A DNA stretch of 64,000 nt from Roseovarius halotolerans (GTDB lineage Bacteria > Pseudomonadota > Alphaproteobacteria > Rhodobacterales > Rhodobacteraceae). Below, piece after piece: positions 37,746-48,298 of the stretch (position 1 is its first letter; each line of letters starts with the position of its first letter). Both the position numbers and the translations under genes were made by a program. The notes beneath the pieces were generated by a model. The model made no database searches. It was not told the DNA's origin and saw only the letters and a list, made by a program, of their open reading frames with translations. Location: positions 1 through 64,000 of the forward strand of contig NZ_FWFU01000002.1 in assembly GCF_900172255.1 (NCBI RefSeq), given 5' to 3'.

Positions 37746-38618
37746 TTAACCCCTTCCGATCATCTTGTTGCGGTAATGGCCCGATATCTGGTCGAAAACC
37801 ACGATGGTCGCGAACAGCAGCAGAAAGATCGCGGCCACCTCGTCATAGCGGCCTTGACCCCAGCTGAACGCGTTCTTCAGGTCGTAGCCGATCCCGCCCG
37901 ACCCCACGAAACCCAGGATCGCCGAGGCCCTTACATTGATCTCGAAGCGCAGCAGCGCATAGCTCAGGTAATTGGGCGCGACCTGCGGGATCACGCCCAG
38001 CCACATCCGCTGCGCCCATGTGGCGCCAACCGATTGCAGCCCCTCGACCGGCTTGAGACTCGCATTCTCGTTCACTTCCGAGAACAGCTTTCCAAGCGCC
38101 CCGGTAGTGTGGATGGCGATGGCGATCATCGCCGGAACCGGCCCGCCGCCCAGAATGAAGATCAGCACCAGCGCGATGACGATCTCGGGGATCGCGCGCA
38201 GGATATCCATGATCCGCCGGAACACCCCGATCAGCCGCGGCCATTTCGCCAGACCCCGCGTCGCCAGCAGCGAGATCACGATCGCGAAGATTGCCCCCAG
38301 CAGGGTCGAGGCCGCCGCGATATTCAGGGTCTCCAGCAGCGAGGGCAGGAATTTCACCATCAGCCCCGGCAGGTTGGCGATCTTCTCGCCCGCCTCCGTC
38401 AGTACTTCCTTGGGGAACTGAAAGATATTGCCGATTCCGTCCCAGAAACCGCCGGCATTGCGCCCGTCGGCCACCCGGAAACCCGACACCATCAGCGCGA
38501 TGAACACCACCAGCATCACCATGCCGTAAAGCCGCTTGCGCCGTGTCATGTCCATATAGGCGGTCTGGATGTCCTGCACCCCGGCCGCACCGGCCTGCGC
38601 CGCTGTCAGATCGCTCAT
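37746..38618 (-). CDS. phnE1: Phosphonate ABC transporter permease
   Basis: This 290-residue inner-membrane protein has the EAA loop NENASLKPVEGLQSVGATWA near residues 195-214 and about six transmembrane helices. It forms a heterodimeric channel with PhnE2 and is driven by PhnC. A GC-rich hairpin sits between phnD and this gene. Confidence 0.95.
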   Translation of the reverse strand: MSDLTAAQAGAAGVQDIQTAYMDMTRRKRLYGMVMLVVFIALMVSGFRVADGRNAGGFWDGIGNIFQFPKEVLTEAGEKIANLPGLMVKFLPSLLETLNIAAASTLLGAIFAIVISLLATRGLAKWPRLIGVFRRIMDILRAIPEIVIALVLIFILGGGPVPAMIAIAIHTTGALGKLFSEVNENASLKPVEGLQSVGATWAQRMWLGVIPQVAPNYLSYALLRFEINVRASAILGFVGSGGIGYDLKNAFSWGQGRYDEVAAIFLLLFATIVVFDQISGHYRNKMIGRG

Positions 38619-38640
38619 GCCTCGTCCCCGTTCATGCGCA

Positions 38641-38668
38641 ACCGGGCCCGCCTCTACGCGGGCCCGGT
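38641..38668 (-). repeat. Strong hairpin between phnD and phnE1
   Basis: ACCGGGCCCGC and GCGGGCCCGGT form a perfect 11-bp stem around six bases. It lacks a T run on the minus strand. In binding-protein transporter operons such stems usually protect the upstream binding-protein message and lower downstream expression. Confidence 0.7.
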
Positions 38669-38692
38669 GCGATTGATTGCCCCTTTGCGGGA

Positions 38693-39592
38693 TTACATCT
38701 TGGATTGACGCGCTTCGATGATCGACTGATAGGCGTCATGACTGATCGGCTGGAACCCGAGAGCTTCACCGGCCATGAAGTTATAGGCGCAGTCGGGGTC
38801 CATATAGGGCAGCGAAGCGGTCAGCGTGGTGATGTCGATCTTCACGCGCTCGGGCAGCGCCTTGCGCAGCACGACCGGGCCTTCCGGGATCGGCTTCGAC
38901 TTCCAGATCTCGACGATCTGGTTCATGTCCACGAGGCCCGCGTCGCTGGCCTTGCGCAGGGCTCCGGAATTGTAGCCGTCTTCCCATGCGCCCATGCCGT
39001 CGGCCCAGGTCACACCCGCGTCGACATCGCCATTGGCCACGGCGACGATGGTCTGCTCATGGCCGCCGACGAACTTGACCTCACCAAAGTAATCCCCCGA
39101 TTCCATGCTGGCGCCGGTGGTCTGGGGGATTTCGATCGACGGAATGAGATAACCACTGGTCGAGTTCGGATCGCCAAAGGCGAAAACCTTGCCCTGCAGA
39201 TCGTCAAGCGACGTGATGCCGCTGTCCTTGCGCGCGAACCCGACCGAGTAATACCCGTAGGAGCCGTCGGTATTGGTCTTCACCATGACCGGCTCGACGG
39301 CGTCGGGATCAGTCAGATAGGTCTTGGCATAGGCCGATGCGCCCAGCCAAGCCATGTCGATGGTGCCACCCAGCAGGCCCTGGATCACACCGTCGTAGTC
39401 GGCAGGCGTGAACAGTTTCACCGGCACGCCCAGCAGTTCCTCGGCCTTGGCGCGGTAGCACTCGTTCGAGTTCATCCGGTCCTGGGCGTTCTCGCCCCCC
39501 AGGATGCCGATGCGGAACTCGGTGATCTCCTCGGCCATGACCGGCGCGGTCAGGGCGGTGGTGGCCAGGATGGCAGCAATCAGTTTCTTCAT
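38693..39592 (-). CDS. phnD: Phosphonate-binding periplasmic protein
   Basis: This 299-residue protein has a signal peptide (LIAAILATTALTAPVMA), then the PhnD fold: FRIGILGGENAQDRMNS, FTPADYDGVIQGLLGGTIDM and DPNSTSGYLIPS, the last being the phosphonate-binding loop. It delivers phosphonates to PhnE1E2C. The start at 39592 follows AAAGAGGA. Binding specificity cannot be read from sequence alone, but the STSGY segment fits alkylphosphonates. Confidence 0.95.
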   Translation of the reverse strand: MKKLIAAILATTALTAPVMAEEITEFRIGILGGENAQDRMNSNECYRAKAEELLGVPVKLFTPADYDGVIQGLLGGTIDMAWLGASAYAKTYLTDPDAVEPVMVKTNTDGSYGYYSVGFARKDSGITSLDDLQGKVFAFGDPNSTSGYLIPSIEIPQTTGASMESGDYFGEVKFVGGHEQTIVAVANGDVDAGVTWADGMGAWEDGYNSGALRKASDAGLVDMNQIVEIWKSKPIPEGPVVLRKALPERVKIDITTLTASLPYMDPDCAYNFMAGEALGFQPISHDAYQSIIEARQSKM

Positions 39593-39652
39593 GATGTCCT
39601 CTTTCACGTTTGAGGGTTTGGTCCGCCGCGTGCCGCGACGGGGTGGATGGTT

Positions 39653-40477
39653 TCAGACCGCGGCCTCCGCAGCGCGGATGGCGTCCTGCGCGTGCCGGTC
39701 AAGCGTCTCGATCGAGGTCGAGGTGCTGGCTTCCGAGAACCCCTCGTTGGCGCCGTAAATGTCGCGCGCCACGCCGGTGGTCAGCTGCTCGGGCGTGCCG
39801 TCGAAAACGACCCGTCCATGCAGCATCCCGATCACCCGGTCGCAGTAGTGCCTTGCGGTATCCAATGTGTGCAGGTTGGCGATGACGGTGCGGCCGTCCT
39901 CCTCGTGGATGCGGCGCAGGTCATCCATGACCAGCTTCGCATTCATCGGGTCGAGCGAGGCGATCGGCTCGTCCGCCAGCACGATCTTCGGGTCCTGCAT
40001 TAGGGCGCGGGCGATGGCGACGCGCTGCTGTTGCCCGCCCGACAGGGCCTCGGCGCGCTTGGGCGCATGCTCGGCGATGCCGAGCCGGTCCAGGATCTCG
40101 ATGGCGCGATGGATGTCGGCCTGCGGGTAAAGGTTGAACATCGTCGCCAGCGTCGAGCGGCGGTTGAGCGTCCCGTGCAGCACGTTCGACACCACGTCCA
40201 TCCGGGGCACCAGGTTGAACTGCTGAAAGATCATCGCGCAATCGGATTGCCAGGCCCGCTTGTCACCCCCCTTGAGCGCGGTCACGTCGCGCCCCTCGAA
40301 GGTGATCTTGCCATCGCTCGCGTCGGTCAGCCGGTTCAGCATCCGCAGCAGCGTGGACTTGCCTGCGCCCGAACGCCCGATGATGCCGATCATCGCGGGC
40401 TTGTCCACGGCGAAAGATACCCCGTCGACAGCCGTGTTGCGCCCAAATCGCCTGGTCAGCCCGGTAATGGTCAGCAC
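39653..40477 (-). CDS. phnC: Phosphonate ABC transporter ATP-binding protein
   Basis: This 274-residue ATPase has Walker [10 protein letters not shown] at 34-42, signature [15 protein letters not shown] and Walker [15 protein letters not shown]. The start is a GTG behind AAAGGGGGA. It heads the leftward operon phnC-phnD-phnE1-phnE2-acyltransferase. Confidence 0.95.
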   Translation of the reverse strand: MLTITGLTRRFGRNTAVDGVSFAVDKPAMIGIIGRSGAGKSTLLRMLNRLTDASDGKITFEGRDVTALKGGDKRAWQSDCAMIFQQFNLVPRMDVVSNVLHGTLNRRSTLATMFNLYPQADIHRAIEILDRLGIAEHAPKRAEALSGGQQQRVAIARALMQDPKIVLADEPIASLDPMNAKLVMDDLRRIHEEDGRTVIANLHTLDTARHYCDRVIGMLHGRVVFDGTPEQLTTGVARDIYGANEGFSEASTSTSIETLDRHAQDAIRAAEAAV

Positions 40478-40538
40478 CTGTTATCCCCCTTTGTGTCAGG
40501 GGCGGTGTTAGGCGGGCTTCGCTACGCCCGTGCAACAT

Positions 40539-40560
40539 TTCGGTGAAGCTTTTGTAAACC
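40539..40560 (-). promoter_or_regulatory. Weak Pho-box-like site before phnC
   Basis: On the minus strand GGTTTAC-AAAA-GCTTCAC keeps the 11-bp period of PhoB half-sites but matches CTGTCAC at only 3 and 4 of 7 positions. It is placed about 65-80 bp upstream of the phnC start. I list it because the other phn promoters carry better copies. Confidence 0.25.
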
Positions 40561-40605
40561 CCGACCGCTCTTGCCGGGGGGCGGGGGGCGGCATATCCTG
40601 CGCGC

Positions 40606-41166
40606 ATGATGACGACATCGCGACGACTCGCTCAGGATGACTGGCTCATGGCCGGCTACGAGGCTTTGGCCCGCTCCGGCCCCGCGTCATTGAAGGCCGA
40701 GCCGCTGGCGCGTCAGCTCAACACGACCAAGGGTTCGTTCTATTGGCATTTCGCGGATGTGCCCGCCTTTCACACCGCCCTTCTGACGCGGTGGGAGGGC
40801 GAGAGCACCGCGCGCCTCGACGCCGCCCTCGCGCTTGAAACGCACCCGGTCGGACAATTGCGCCGGCTTGCGCAGGTGATCGGCGGGCGCGCTGCCGAGG
40901 ACGAAGACCGCGAAACCGCGATTGAACCGGCCATTCGCGCCTGGGCCAAGGACAATGCCAAGGCCCGGCTGGCGGTGACGCGGGTCGATCAGTACCGCCT
41001 CGCGCTCATGCAGCGCCTGCTGGCCGAGATCGGCATCGCCAATCCCGAAATGACCCGGATCATCTATGCCTGCGCCATCGGCATGGAAGACCTGCCCGAG
41101 GACCGGCCCGGCGGCAACGCTCAGGCGATGGGGTCGCTGGTCGATCTGGTGCTGGCGCTGCGCTAG
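40606..41166 (+). CDS. TetR/AcrR family regulator
   Basis: This 186-residue repressor-type protein has an N-terminal TetR helix-turn-helix ([20 protein letters not shown] followed by [13 protein letters not shown]), residues about 28-60. The C-terminal ligand domain is not recognised. It is divergent from phnC, so control of the transporter is possible but not shown. The last four bases overlap the recO stop. Confidence 0.85.
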   Translation: MMTTSRRLAQDDWLMAGYEALARSGPASLKAEPLARQLNTTKGSFYWHFADVPAFHTALLTRWEGESTARLDAALALETHPVGQLRRLAQVIGGRAAEDEDRETAIEPAIRAWAKDNAKARLAVTRVDQYRLALMQRLLAEIGIANPEMTRIIYACAIGMEDLPEDRPGGNAQAMGSLVDLVLALR

Positions 41167-41903
41167 GAGGCGTCAGGTATCCGCGCGCGAAACCTGTCGA
41201 CAAAGCGCTGGCGCGCGGCGGGCAGGGGCTTGTTGCCCAGTTCCATCGCCAGATGGTTGCTCAGGAAATGCCCCGTCACCCGCAACGCCTCGGCCACCTC
41301 GCTGTCGGGCGCGGGCCCTTCGCCCAACATGCAGGGCGGCAAGGGCAACAACCGGTCGGCCCATTCCCCCGCCCCCTTTCTCGACACCGCCCGCCCGGTG
41401 CGCGGCGAGACATAGCTCAGGTCATTCGCCTGCGCGCCCATCACCGCGCAACGGCTCAGGTCAAGCCCGAAGCCCATCTCGTCCAGCAAGGCGATTTCCC
41501 AGTCGAGATAGGCCAGCGGCCACACATCCCCCTGGCCCAGCAGGTCCAGCAACCGCTCGGTGCGCTGGTAAAGGCGCGGATGCGCCTCGCGCTCTGGCAG
41601 GCTGAACAGCAACAGCGCCGTCACCGCGTTCAGCCCCGCCAGCGACAGCCGATCCCCCATCGACGCCGCCATGCGCGAGCGCATCGGTTCGACAGTGAAC
41701 GCGCCGATATGATCCTCCAGCCGCGCCCGCCAGGTCAGGTCCAGCTGCGCCCCCGGCTGCAACACCGGCGCCATCCGTCGCGAGACGCCGCCACGCACCA
41801 CGCCCGCATGACGGCCATGTGCTGGCGTGAACACCTCGATGATCGCCGAGGTCTCGCCATGCGTCCGCGTCGACAGCAATATGCCCTGATCGCGCCATTC
41901 CAT
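41163..41903 (-). CDS. recO: DNA repair protein RecO
   Basis: This 246-residue RecO loads RecA onto SSB-covered DNA with RecR. The N-terminal OB-fold is [20 protein letters not shown], and the helical C-terminal part includes [21 protein letters not shown]. As in many alphaproteobacteria no Cys4 zinc cluster is seen. The AGGAG site sets the ATG at 41903; the frame stays open upstream without coding sense. Confidence 0.93.
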   Translation of the reverse strand: MEWRDQGILLSTRTHGETSAIIEVFTPAHGRHAGVVRGGVSRRMAPVLQPGAQLDLTWRARLEDHIGAFTVEPMRSRMAASMGDRLSLAGLNAVTALLLFSLPEREAHPRLYQRTERLLDLLGQGDVWPLAYLDWEIALLDEMGFGLDLSRCAVMGAQANDLSYVSPRTGRAVSRKGAGEWADRLLPLPPCMLGEGPAPDSEVAEALRVTGHFLSNHLAMELGNKPLPAARQRFVDRFRARIPDAS

Positions 41904-42037
41904 GCGCCGCTCCTGCCCGTTTCGCCCATACCACACCAGAACCCGCGCCTTGCCAAGGCCCGCGCGACGCTTGGCAAGGCAAAACGATTCGTGCTTCACT
42001 CGCCGCAATTCATTTTCAGAACCGAGGGATTTTCCGC

Positions 42038-44083
42038 ATGTCCTACGCCAAAAGCCGCGTCTCCGCCCTGCGTTCCGCTGCACTGAGCCTCGCCGCCGCC
42101 CTTTCCCTCGGGCTGACCGGCACCGCACAGGCCGCCGACGAAAACGTCATGGTGGTGTTTGACGGCTCGAACTCGATGTGGGGGCAGATCGACGGGACCG
42201 CCAAGATCGAGATCGCCCGCGGCGTCATGGAAAACCTGCTGGGCGACTGGACCGAGGATCGCAAGGTCGGGCTCATGGCCTATGGCCACCGCCAGCGCGG
42301 TGATTGCAGCGATATCGAAACCCTCGTGGCACCCGGCGCGGATACACGCGCGGCGATCCTCGATCGCATCAACGCCATCACCCCAACCGGCAAGACCCCC
42401 CTGACGGACGCCATCGAGCAGGCCGCGACCGAACTCTCCTATACCGACACACCCGCCACCGTGGTGCTGATATCGGACGGCCTCGAAAGCTGCGAGCGCG
42501 ATCCCTGCGCACTGGCTGACACATTGGAAAGCCGCGGGGTCGCCTTCACCGCCCATGTGGTGGGCTTCGGGCTTGGCGCCGATCAGGACAGCGGTTCGCT
42601 CTCCTGCATCGCCGAACGGACGGGCGGGCAGTATATCCAGGCCGCCAATGCGGATGAACTGGGCCGCGCCCTTGGCGCGATCAGCACCGCTGTCGCCGCC
42701 GCGCCGGAACCCGAACCCGTACCCGAACCGGAACCCGAATTGCCGGCCGTCACCCTGACCGCGCCCGACAGCGCGCTTGCCGGTTCGTCCTTCCGCATCG
42801 GCTGGGACCCGACCCTCGATCCCGGCGATTATGTCACCATCGTCCCGGTCGGCACGCCCGAGGGCGACTACGCCGGCTACGTGCGCGTGCGCGACAAGAG
42901 CGAAGCCGACTTTCGCGCCCCCGCCGACACCGGTCTTTACGAGCTGCGCTACATGACGTCCAAGGGCGGCAAGGTGCTCGGCTCCACCCCCATCGAAATC
43001 ACCGAACCTCAGGTCACCGTCAGCGGCCCCGAAACCGCCCTTGCGGGGTCCACCATCCCGGTCGCCTGGACCGGCGCGGTGCATGGGCAGGACTACATCA
43101 CCATCGTCCCGATGGGCGCGGACGAGGGCAGCCACGGCGACTACACCCGCGTGCGCGACGCCGCCGAGGGCAACCTCCAGGCCCCCGCCGATACCGGCAT
43201 GTATGAAATCCGCTACGTGCTCGACGAGGGCAAGCGCACCATGGCCTCCCAACCCATCGAGATCACCGCCCCCGAGGTCACCGTCAGCGGCCCCGAATCC
43301 GCCCTTGCGGGGTCGTCCTTCACGGTCGCCTGGACCGGCGCGGTGCATGGGCAGGACTACGTCACCATCGTCCCGATGGGCGCGGACGAGGGCAGCCACG
43401 GCGACTACACCCGCGTGCGCGACGCCGCGGAGGGCAACCTCCAGGCCCCCGCCGATACCGGCATGTATGAAATCCGCTACGTCCTCGACGAGGGCAAGCG
43501 CACCATGGCCTCCCAGCCCATCGAGATCACCGCCCCCGAGGTCACGCTCTCCGCGCAGGACAAGCTGCGCGCCGGTGATGCATTGCGCGTCGAGTGGGCC
43601 GGCGCGGTGCATCCGCAGGATTACATCACCCTCGTCCCCATGGGCACGCCGGACGGCGACCACGCCGAGTATTTCCGTGTCCGCGACGGCTCCAGCCACG
43701 ACATCACCGCGCCCGACCAGCCCGGCCTCTATGAACTGCGCTACATGCTCAACGAAGGGCGCAGGGTCATGGCCCGCCACACCGTCGAGATCCTCGCCGC
43801 CGATGCGCCGCTCAGCTCGGGCGCCAGCCTCTCGGCGCCCGACAGCGCCGCGGCCGGGTCACAGATCGAGGTCGGCTGGAGCGTCGATTCCACCAGCGCC
43901 GATCAGCGTATCACGCTGGCGCGCGCCGATCAGGCGATCTTCACCTGGCTCTCGGCGACCAAGGTGGACGGCCCGCCGCCGCTCAGCATCACCCTGCCCG
44001 ACGAGCCGGGCAGCTACGAGCTTCGTTTCCTAGATGTCACGAACCAGTCGGTTCTGGCGCGCAAGGTGCTGGTGGTGGAATAG
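42038..44083 (+). CDS. Secreted VWA-domain protein with five tandem C-terminal repeats
   Basis: This 681-residue exported protein has a signal peptide (residues 1-32, ending AQA), then a von Willebrand factor A domain with an intact metal site: DGSNS at 43-47, the Thr in PTGKTPL and [17 protein letters not shown] linker follows near 225-236. Then come repeats of 88 residues: 238-325, 326-413, 414-501, 502-589, and a divergent fifth at 590-681. Each has AGSS-x-[17 protein letters not shown] and PGLYELRY elements, a beta-sandwich-like pattern. Repeats 2 and 3 are almost identical in DNA. Such proteins usually mediate adhesion or envelope binding. Confidence 0.88.
   Translation: MSYAKSRVSALRSAALSLAAALSLGLTGTAQAADENVMVVFDGSNSMWGQIDGTAKIEIARGVMENLLGDWTEDRKVGLMAYGHRQRGDCSDIETLVAPGADTRAAILDRINAITPTGKTPLTDAIEQAATELSYTDTPATVVLISDGLESCERDPCALADTLESRGVAFTAHVVGFGLGADQDSGSLSCIAERTGGQYIQAANADELGRALGAISTAVAAAPEPEPVPEPEPELPAVTLTAPDSALAGSSFRIGWDPTLDPGDYVTIVPVGTPEGDYAGYVRVRDKSEADFRAPADTGLYELRYMTSKGGKVLGSTPIEITEPQVTVSGPETALAGSTIPVAWTGAVHGQDYITIVPMGADEGSHGDYTRVRDAAEGNLQAPADTGMYEIRYVLDEGKRTMASQPIEITAPEVTVSGPESALAGSSFTVAWTGAVHGQDYVTIVPMGADEGSHGDYTRVRDAAEGNLQAPADTGMYEIRYVLDEGKRTMASQPIEITAPEVTLSAQDKLRAGDALRVEWAGAVHPQDYITLVPMGTPDGDHAEYFRVRDGSSHDITAPDQPGLYELRYMLNEGRRVMARHTVEILAADAPLSSGASLSAPDSAAAGSQIEVGWSVDSTSADQRITLARADQAIFTWLSATKVDGPPPLSITLPDEPGSYELRFLDVTNQSVLARKVLVVE
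43013..43540 (+). repeat. Two near-identical 264-bp coding repeats
   Basis: 43013-43276 and 43277-43540 encode repeats 2 and 3 of the VWA protein. Long blocks match base for base, for instance the stretch encoding [20 protein letters not shown]. Differences cluster in the first 60 bases. Recent duplication or gene conversion explains this better than purifying selection. Confidence 0.9.
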
Positions 44084-44108
44084 GCCGCGCGCGTCGGCGC
44101 GCCCGCGC

Positions 44109-44441
44109 TCAACTGCTCAGACCGTCCTCATCGAGCAGATGCCGCCCGTCCCGGTCCTCGACCTCGATCACCCAGAGATCGGGGTCGAAGCCGCGCTGGC
44201 GGGTGATCGCGGCATCCACCTCCTGTTCCGCGCCCTCGGCCAGGACAACCCAGCGGCGTTCTCCGCTCATCAGGTCGAAGGAGCGCTGAAAGGCCCGCGC
44301 CTGCCCGTCAAGGGTGTTGAGCTTGACCAGGACCGCACCCGCGGTGTCATCGCCATGCGCGGTGACGAAGGCGGGGATATCCCTGAGCCGCAGCCGCGCC
44401 AGGTAGGCGTGCACCCAGAATGCCGCCGTCAGCCGTGTCAC
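44109..44441 (-). CDS. DUF1491 family protein
   Basis: This 110-residue alphaproteobacterial protein of unknown function shows FWVHAYLARLRLRDIPAFV at the N-terminus and a C-terminal RQRGFDPDLWVIEVEDRDGRH. The GTG start at 44441 overlaps the era stop as GTGA. A longer reading of this frame into era is out-of-frame shadow. DUF1491 genes commonly sit beside era, which is seen here, but no function is known. Confidence 0.85.
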   Translation of the reverse strand: MTRLTAAFWVHAYLARLRLRDIPAFVTAHGDDTAGAVLVKLNTLDGQARAFQRSFDLMSGERRWVVLAEGAEQEVDAAITRQRGFDPDLWVIEVEDRDGRHLLDEDGLSS

Positions 44442-45346
44442 CCGTTGCCGTCCTTGAAATCGAGCCCCATCTCGGAATAGCGCGCCGCCTCCTCCAGCCA
44501 GCCGGGCCGCACCTTGATCTGGCAGAACAGATGCACCCTGCGCCCGAGGAACTCTTCCAGCTCTTCGCGCGCGGCCTTCGAGACGGCCTTGATCGTCTCG
44601 CCCTTCTTGCCAAGGATGATCCCCTTGTGACCGTCGCGCGCCACATAGATGATCTGGTCGATCCGCGCCGATCCGTCCTCGCGCTCTTCCCAGGATTCGG
44701 TTTCCACGGTCAGCTGATAGGGCAGCTCCTGGTGCAGGCGCAGCGTCAGCTTCTCGCGGGTGATTTCGGCGGCGATCATGCGCATGGGCAGATCGGCGAT
44801 CTGATCCTCGGGATACAGCCACGGCCCCTCGGGCATCTGCTCCGCCAGCCAGCGCCGCAGATCTTCGACACCGTATCCCTTTTCGGCCGAGATCATGAAG
44901 GTCTGGGCAAAATCGAACCGCGCATTCAGCGCCTCGGTCAGCCCCAGCAGGGCCTCCGACTGCACCCGGTCGATCTTGTTGATCGCCAGCGCGACACAGC
45001 GCCCCTTGCCCATGTCCTCAAGCCCCGCAAGGATACGCTCGACCCCTTCGGTGATCCCGCGATGCGCCTCGACCAGCAACACCACCACATCGGCATCCGC
45101 CGCCCCGCCCCAGGCGGCCGCCACCATCGCCCGGTCCAGCCTGCGGCGCGGCAAGAAAAGCCCCGGCGTATCGACAAAGACCAACTGGCTTTCGCCCTCC
45201 ATCGCAACCCCGCGAATGCGGGCGCGGGTGGTCTGCACCTTGTGGGTGACGATACTGACCTTCGCGCCCACCATGCGGTTGAGCAGCGTGGACTTGCCCG
45301 CATTGGGCTCCCCGATCAGGGCAATGAAACCGGCGCGCGTGGTCAT
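44438..45346 (-). CDS. era: Ribosome-assembly GTPase Era
   Basis: This 302-residue GTPase assists 16S rRNA maturation and 30S assembly. G1 GEPNAGKS is at 12-19, G3 DTPG follows, and G4 is NKID. The C-terminal KH domain has GHKGIILGKKGETIKAVSK. In many alphaproteobacteria era follows rnc directly; here a nuclease gene on the other strand and a 212-bp gap separate them. Confidence 0.96.
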   Translation of the reverse strand: MTTRAGFIALIGEPNAGKSTLLNRMVGAKVSIVTHKVQTTRARIRGVAMEGESQLVFVDTPGLFLPRRRLDRAMVAAAWGGAADADVVVLLVEAHRGITEGVERILAGLEDMGKGRCVALAINKIDRVQSEALLGLTEALNARFDFAQTFMISAEKGYGVEDLRRWLAEQMPEGPWLYPEDQIADLPMRMIAAEITREKLTLRLHQELPYQLTVETESWEEREDGSARIDQIIYVARDGHKGIILGKKGETIKAVSKAAREELEEFLGRRVHLFCQIKVRPGWLEEAARYSEMGLDFKDGNG

Positions 45347-45558
45347 GAAACGATCCTGTGTTGCAGCGGCAGAGACCTAACCTATTCCGCCAGCCACCGC
45401 CAGACATCTTGAACCATCGGCCAGCCCGCGCGACGCGGCCAGAGACACCGGCTGGTCATGCCGCGACGAATGGACCCTTTCCAACCTGCCGAATTTTGCC
45501 ATGATTACAGGATATGCCAGTGTGAACCATCCAGGACGAGTGCAAGAGCGAGAGACTG

Positions 45559-46116
45559 TTGGGTATCCTGAGATTTGTTATCCGGGCCTTCTTTTCGGCC
45601 CCACGCCATCCCCCTGTGCCGCGCGACCGGCCGCGCAGCCCTGCCGAACGCCAGCGTCAGAAACCGCCGCCGCGCCGTGTCCATTACGAGGCCGCCGCGG
45701 TCACCGTGATCGAGCGCGCGCGCACGTCGCACGATCACGCTGTCCTCAAGGGCAAATGCCATGTGATCGACGGCGATACGATCGTGATCGGAAAGGTGCG
45801 TATTCGGATCGCCGGGATCGACGCGCCGGAACTCGATCACCCCTGGGGCCAGAAATCGAAATGGGCGCTTGTCGGAATGTGTCGCGGTCAGGTCATCACC
45901 GCGCATATCCGCGACGAGCTGTCTTACGGGCGCGTGGTGGCCAGCTGCCACCTGCCCGACGGGCGCGACCTTGCAGCGGAACTGGTCAAGCTCGGCCTCG
46001 CGCTGGACTGGCCCAAATTCTCGGGCGGCGCCTACAGGCATCTTGAACCACCAGACGCACGCCGCAAACTGTGGCGCGCGAATGCCCGTCAGAAAGGTCG
46101 CATGCCACCGGCGTGA
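45559..46116 (+). CDS. Thermonuclease (SNase) family protein
   Basis: This 185-residue protein has a basic, Pro/Arg-rich N-terminus and a C-terminal staphylococcal-nuclease fold: VIDGDTIVIGKVRIRIAGID, then APELDHPWGQ with the catalytic Glu, and SYGRVVASC with the second catalytic Arg. It likely cleaves DNA or RNA with calcium. The start codon is TTG at 45559, behind GCGAGAGA; no in-frame ATG is better. The N-terminal 25 residues could be a weak membrane-targeting segment. Confidence 0.83.
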   Translation: MGILRFVIRAFFSAPRHPPVPRDRPRSPAERQRQKPPPRRVHYEAAAVTVIERARTSHDHAVLKGKCHVIDGDTIVIGKVRIRIAGIDAPELDHPWGQKSKWALVGMCRGQVITAHIRDELSYGRVVASCHLPDGRDLAAELVKLGLALDWPKFSGGAYRHLEPPDARRKLWRANARQKGRMPPA

Positions 46117-46128
46117 CGTCCTGGCCTT

Positions 46129-46812
46129 TCAGCCCGCCTCGAGCCGTGTGAGAAGCGCCTTGGCGGCGGCCTGTTCGGCCTGCCGCTTCGATCCCGCCGT
46201 CGCGCTTTCGGTCTCGCCGATGGCAAGCCGGACCTCGATGGTGAACCGCGGCGCGTGGTCTGGACCCGTGCGCGCCGTTTCAACGTAATCGGGGGGCGGC
46301 AGCGCACGCGCCTGCGCCCATTCCTGAAGCGCGGTCTTGGCGTCGCGGGCGTCTTCCTCGACGCTGTCGATGCGCTGTCCCCACAGCCGCAGCACCAGCG
46401 CCTTGGCCGCCTCGAACCCCGCATCGCGGTAAACGGCGGCGATCACCGCCTCCATCGCGTCGCCCAGAAGCGCCTGCTTGCGCCGCCCGCCGGACAGCAT
46501 CTCCGAGCGGCCCAGCTTGAGCACGTCACCCAGGCCGATCTCGCGCGCGACATCTGCGCAGGTCTCCTTGCGCACCAGCGCGTTGAAACGCGGCGCCAGC
46601 AGCCCTTCCTCGGCCATCCTGTCACGTTCCAGCAGGGCCTCGGCCATCACCAGGCCAAGCACCCTGTCACCGAGGAACTCCAGCCGCTGGTTGTCGTCCC
46701 GTGTCGGCGACACCATCGAGGAATGCGTCACCGCACGCACCAGAAGCGCAGGCTGGGAAAACCTGTGCCCCAGCCGCCCCTCGAAGGCTTTCAGTTCGCC
46801 CGACAGTTTCAT
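46129..46812 (-). CDS. rnc: Ribonuclease III
   Basis: This 227-residue double-strand RNA endonuclease matures rRNA and mRNA. The active-site signature [12 protein letters not shown] has Glu45 and Asp49; the second acidic pair is in [16 protein letters not shown]. The C-terminal dsRNA-binding domain starts near 155 and ends in [18 protein letters not shown]. The ATG overlaps the lepB stop by four bases. Confidence 0.96.
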   Translation of the reverse strand: MKLSGELKAFEGRLGHRFSQPALLVRAVTHSSMVSPTRDDNQRLEFLGDRVLGLVMAEALLERDRMAEEGLLAPRFNALVRKETCADVAREIGLGDVLKLGRSEMLSGGRRKQALLGDAMEAVIAAVYRDAGFEAAKALVLRLWGQRIDSVEEDARDAKTALQEWAQARALPPPDYVETARTGPDHAPRFTIEVRLAIGETESATAGSKRQAEQAAAKALLTRLEAG

Positions 46813-47645
46813 TCCAGCTTCTCGAAAAAGCGATCGCCGCGCCATGTCCAGAAGAACAGCATCGACCGGCCCGCCGACGAGAACAGCACCCGCCCCGCGC
46901 GTCCGATCAGGTTTTCGTAAGGCACGAAGCCCACACCGCCCACCGCCTGCGGAAAGCGCGAGTCGGTGGAATTGTCACGGTTGTCGCCCATGAAGAAATA
47001 ATGCCCCTCGGGCACGGTGAAGAGCCCGGTATCATCCGCGCGCTGCGTGCCGATATTGAGGATCGAATGCGATTCGCCATTGGGCAGGGTCTCGCGGAAA
47101 CGCGACTTGGTGCAGGTCGCGCCCTCGCCGACCACGCCGTTCTCGCACCGCGGGCGGACCCGGATCGGCCCTTGCTGCTCGAAGGTCTCTTCAAAGGTGC
47201 CCGCCGGTTCCACCTCGACCGCCTCGCCATTGATGTAAAGCCGGCCCTCGCGCATCTGCACGGTGTCGCCGGGCAGGCCGATCAGGCGCTTGATGAAATC
47301 GGTTCCCTGCACCGGATGGCGGAACACGATGATATCGCCGCGCTCGGGCTCGCTGCCCAGGATGCGGGTGTTGTCGCCATCCATGAATCCGCAGATGTCC
47401 TTGGCGTCGATGTCGATGCCGAGGCTCGCGATGCGGATCGTCGGGCAGGAGGCGTAGGAATAACCATAGGCCATCTTGTTGACGAACAGGAAATCGCCGA
47501 TCAGCAGCGTGTCCTTCATCGACCCCGAAGGAATCCAGAACGGCTGGAAAAAGATGGTGCGGAAGATCCCCGCGATCACAAGCGCCCAGAAGACCGTCTT
47601 GACCGTCTCCCAGATCGTGCTCGGTTTTTTGGCTTCGCTGGCCAT
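46809..47645 (-). CDS. lepB: Signal peptidase I
   Basis: This 278-residue leader peptidase removes signal peptides in the inner membrane. After one N-terminal helix (about 17-35) it has the catalytic Ser42 in IPSGSM and the Lys119 base in [12 protein letters not shown], and the conserved [11 protein letters not shown] block near the end. GGAGGG seven bases before the ATG fixes the start. The 227-bp gap upstream likely carries its promoter. Confidence 0.96.
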   Translation of the reverse strand: MASEAKKPSTIWETVKTVFWALVIAGIFRTIFFQPFWIPSGSMKDTLLIGDFLFVNKMAYGYSYASCPTIRIASLGIDIDAKDICGFMDGDNTRILGSEPERGDIIVFRHPVQGTDFIKRLIGLPGDTVQMREGRLYINGEAVEVEPAGTFEETFEQQGPIRVRPRCENGVVGEGATCTKSRFRETLPNGESHSILNIGTQRADDTGLFTVPEGHYFFMGDNRDNSTDSRFPQAVGGVGFVPYENLIGRAGRVLFSSAGRSMLFFWTWRGDRFFEKLE

Positions 47646-47872
47646 GAGGCCCTCCGGTGTTTGGGTTCGCGCGCTACATGCGGCGCGCCGCACGGGGAGT
47701 CAAGGTAAGCACACCGCTTGCACGGCCACTCGGCCATGCGCGGCGCATCGCCCCCGGACAGGGTCGCGGCGCCGCCCCCACCGCGCGCTGTGTTCACCCT
47801 CGCCGGAACGGTGCGCGGCACCGACGCGATACCGACGTGACGCCGATGCAATGCCGAAGCCGATTTTTGAGT

Positions 47873-48298
47873 TTAATCAGCGACTTGTGCAGATTCGGCC
47901 CCTGCCGGGAGCGCCTCGATCAACACAAAGGCCTGCGCCCAGGGGTGATCGTCGGTCAGGGTGACATGAATGACCGCCACATACCCCGGCGGCGTCATCT
48001 TGGCCAGGCGCTCGGCGGCCCAGCCGGTGACATGCATCCGCGGCTGGCCGGTCTCGATGTTGCTGACCGACATGTCCTTCCAGGCAATGCCCATGCGCAG
48101 CCCCGTGCCCAGCGCCTTTGAACAGGCCTCCTTCGCCGCCCAGCGCTTGGCATAGGTGCCCGCCACGTCGCGCCGCCGCTCGGCCTTGCGCTGCTCGGTC
48201 TCGGTGAAGACGCGGTCGCGGAACCTGTCGCCGAAGCGTTCCAGCGTGGCCGCGATCCGGTCGATATTGGCAAGGTCCGTGCCGATCCCCAGGATCAT
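47873..48298 (-). CDS. acpS: Holo-[acyl-carrier-protein] synthase
   Basis: This 141-residue phosphopantetheinyl transferase loads ACP. Mg-binding Asp8 is in [12 protein letters not shown], and the second site is the [14 protein letters not shown] helix. The ATG overlaps the stop of the LysE-family gene (ATGA). It is shared-operon with pdxJ, as is usual, but with a transporter gene between. Confidence 0.95.
   Translation of the reverse strand: MILGIGTDLANIDRIAATLERFGDRFRDRVFTETEQRKAERRRDVAGTYAKRWAAKEACSKALGTGLRMGIAWKDMSVSNIETGQPRMHVTGWAAERLAKMTPPGYVAVIHVTLTDDHPWAQAFVLIEALPAGAESAQVAD

Noticed and set aside
35555-37867. A 770-codon frame antisense to phnE2 and the hexapeptide acyltransferase
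   Set aside because: It lacks domains and contradicts two clear genes; its left end only happens to overlap the candidate small RNA.
41996-43780. A 594-codon frame antisense to the VWA gene, with apparent internal repeats
   Set aside because: The repeats merely mirror the 264-bp coding repeats of the real gene on the plus strand.
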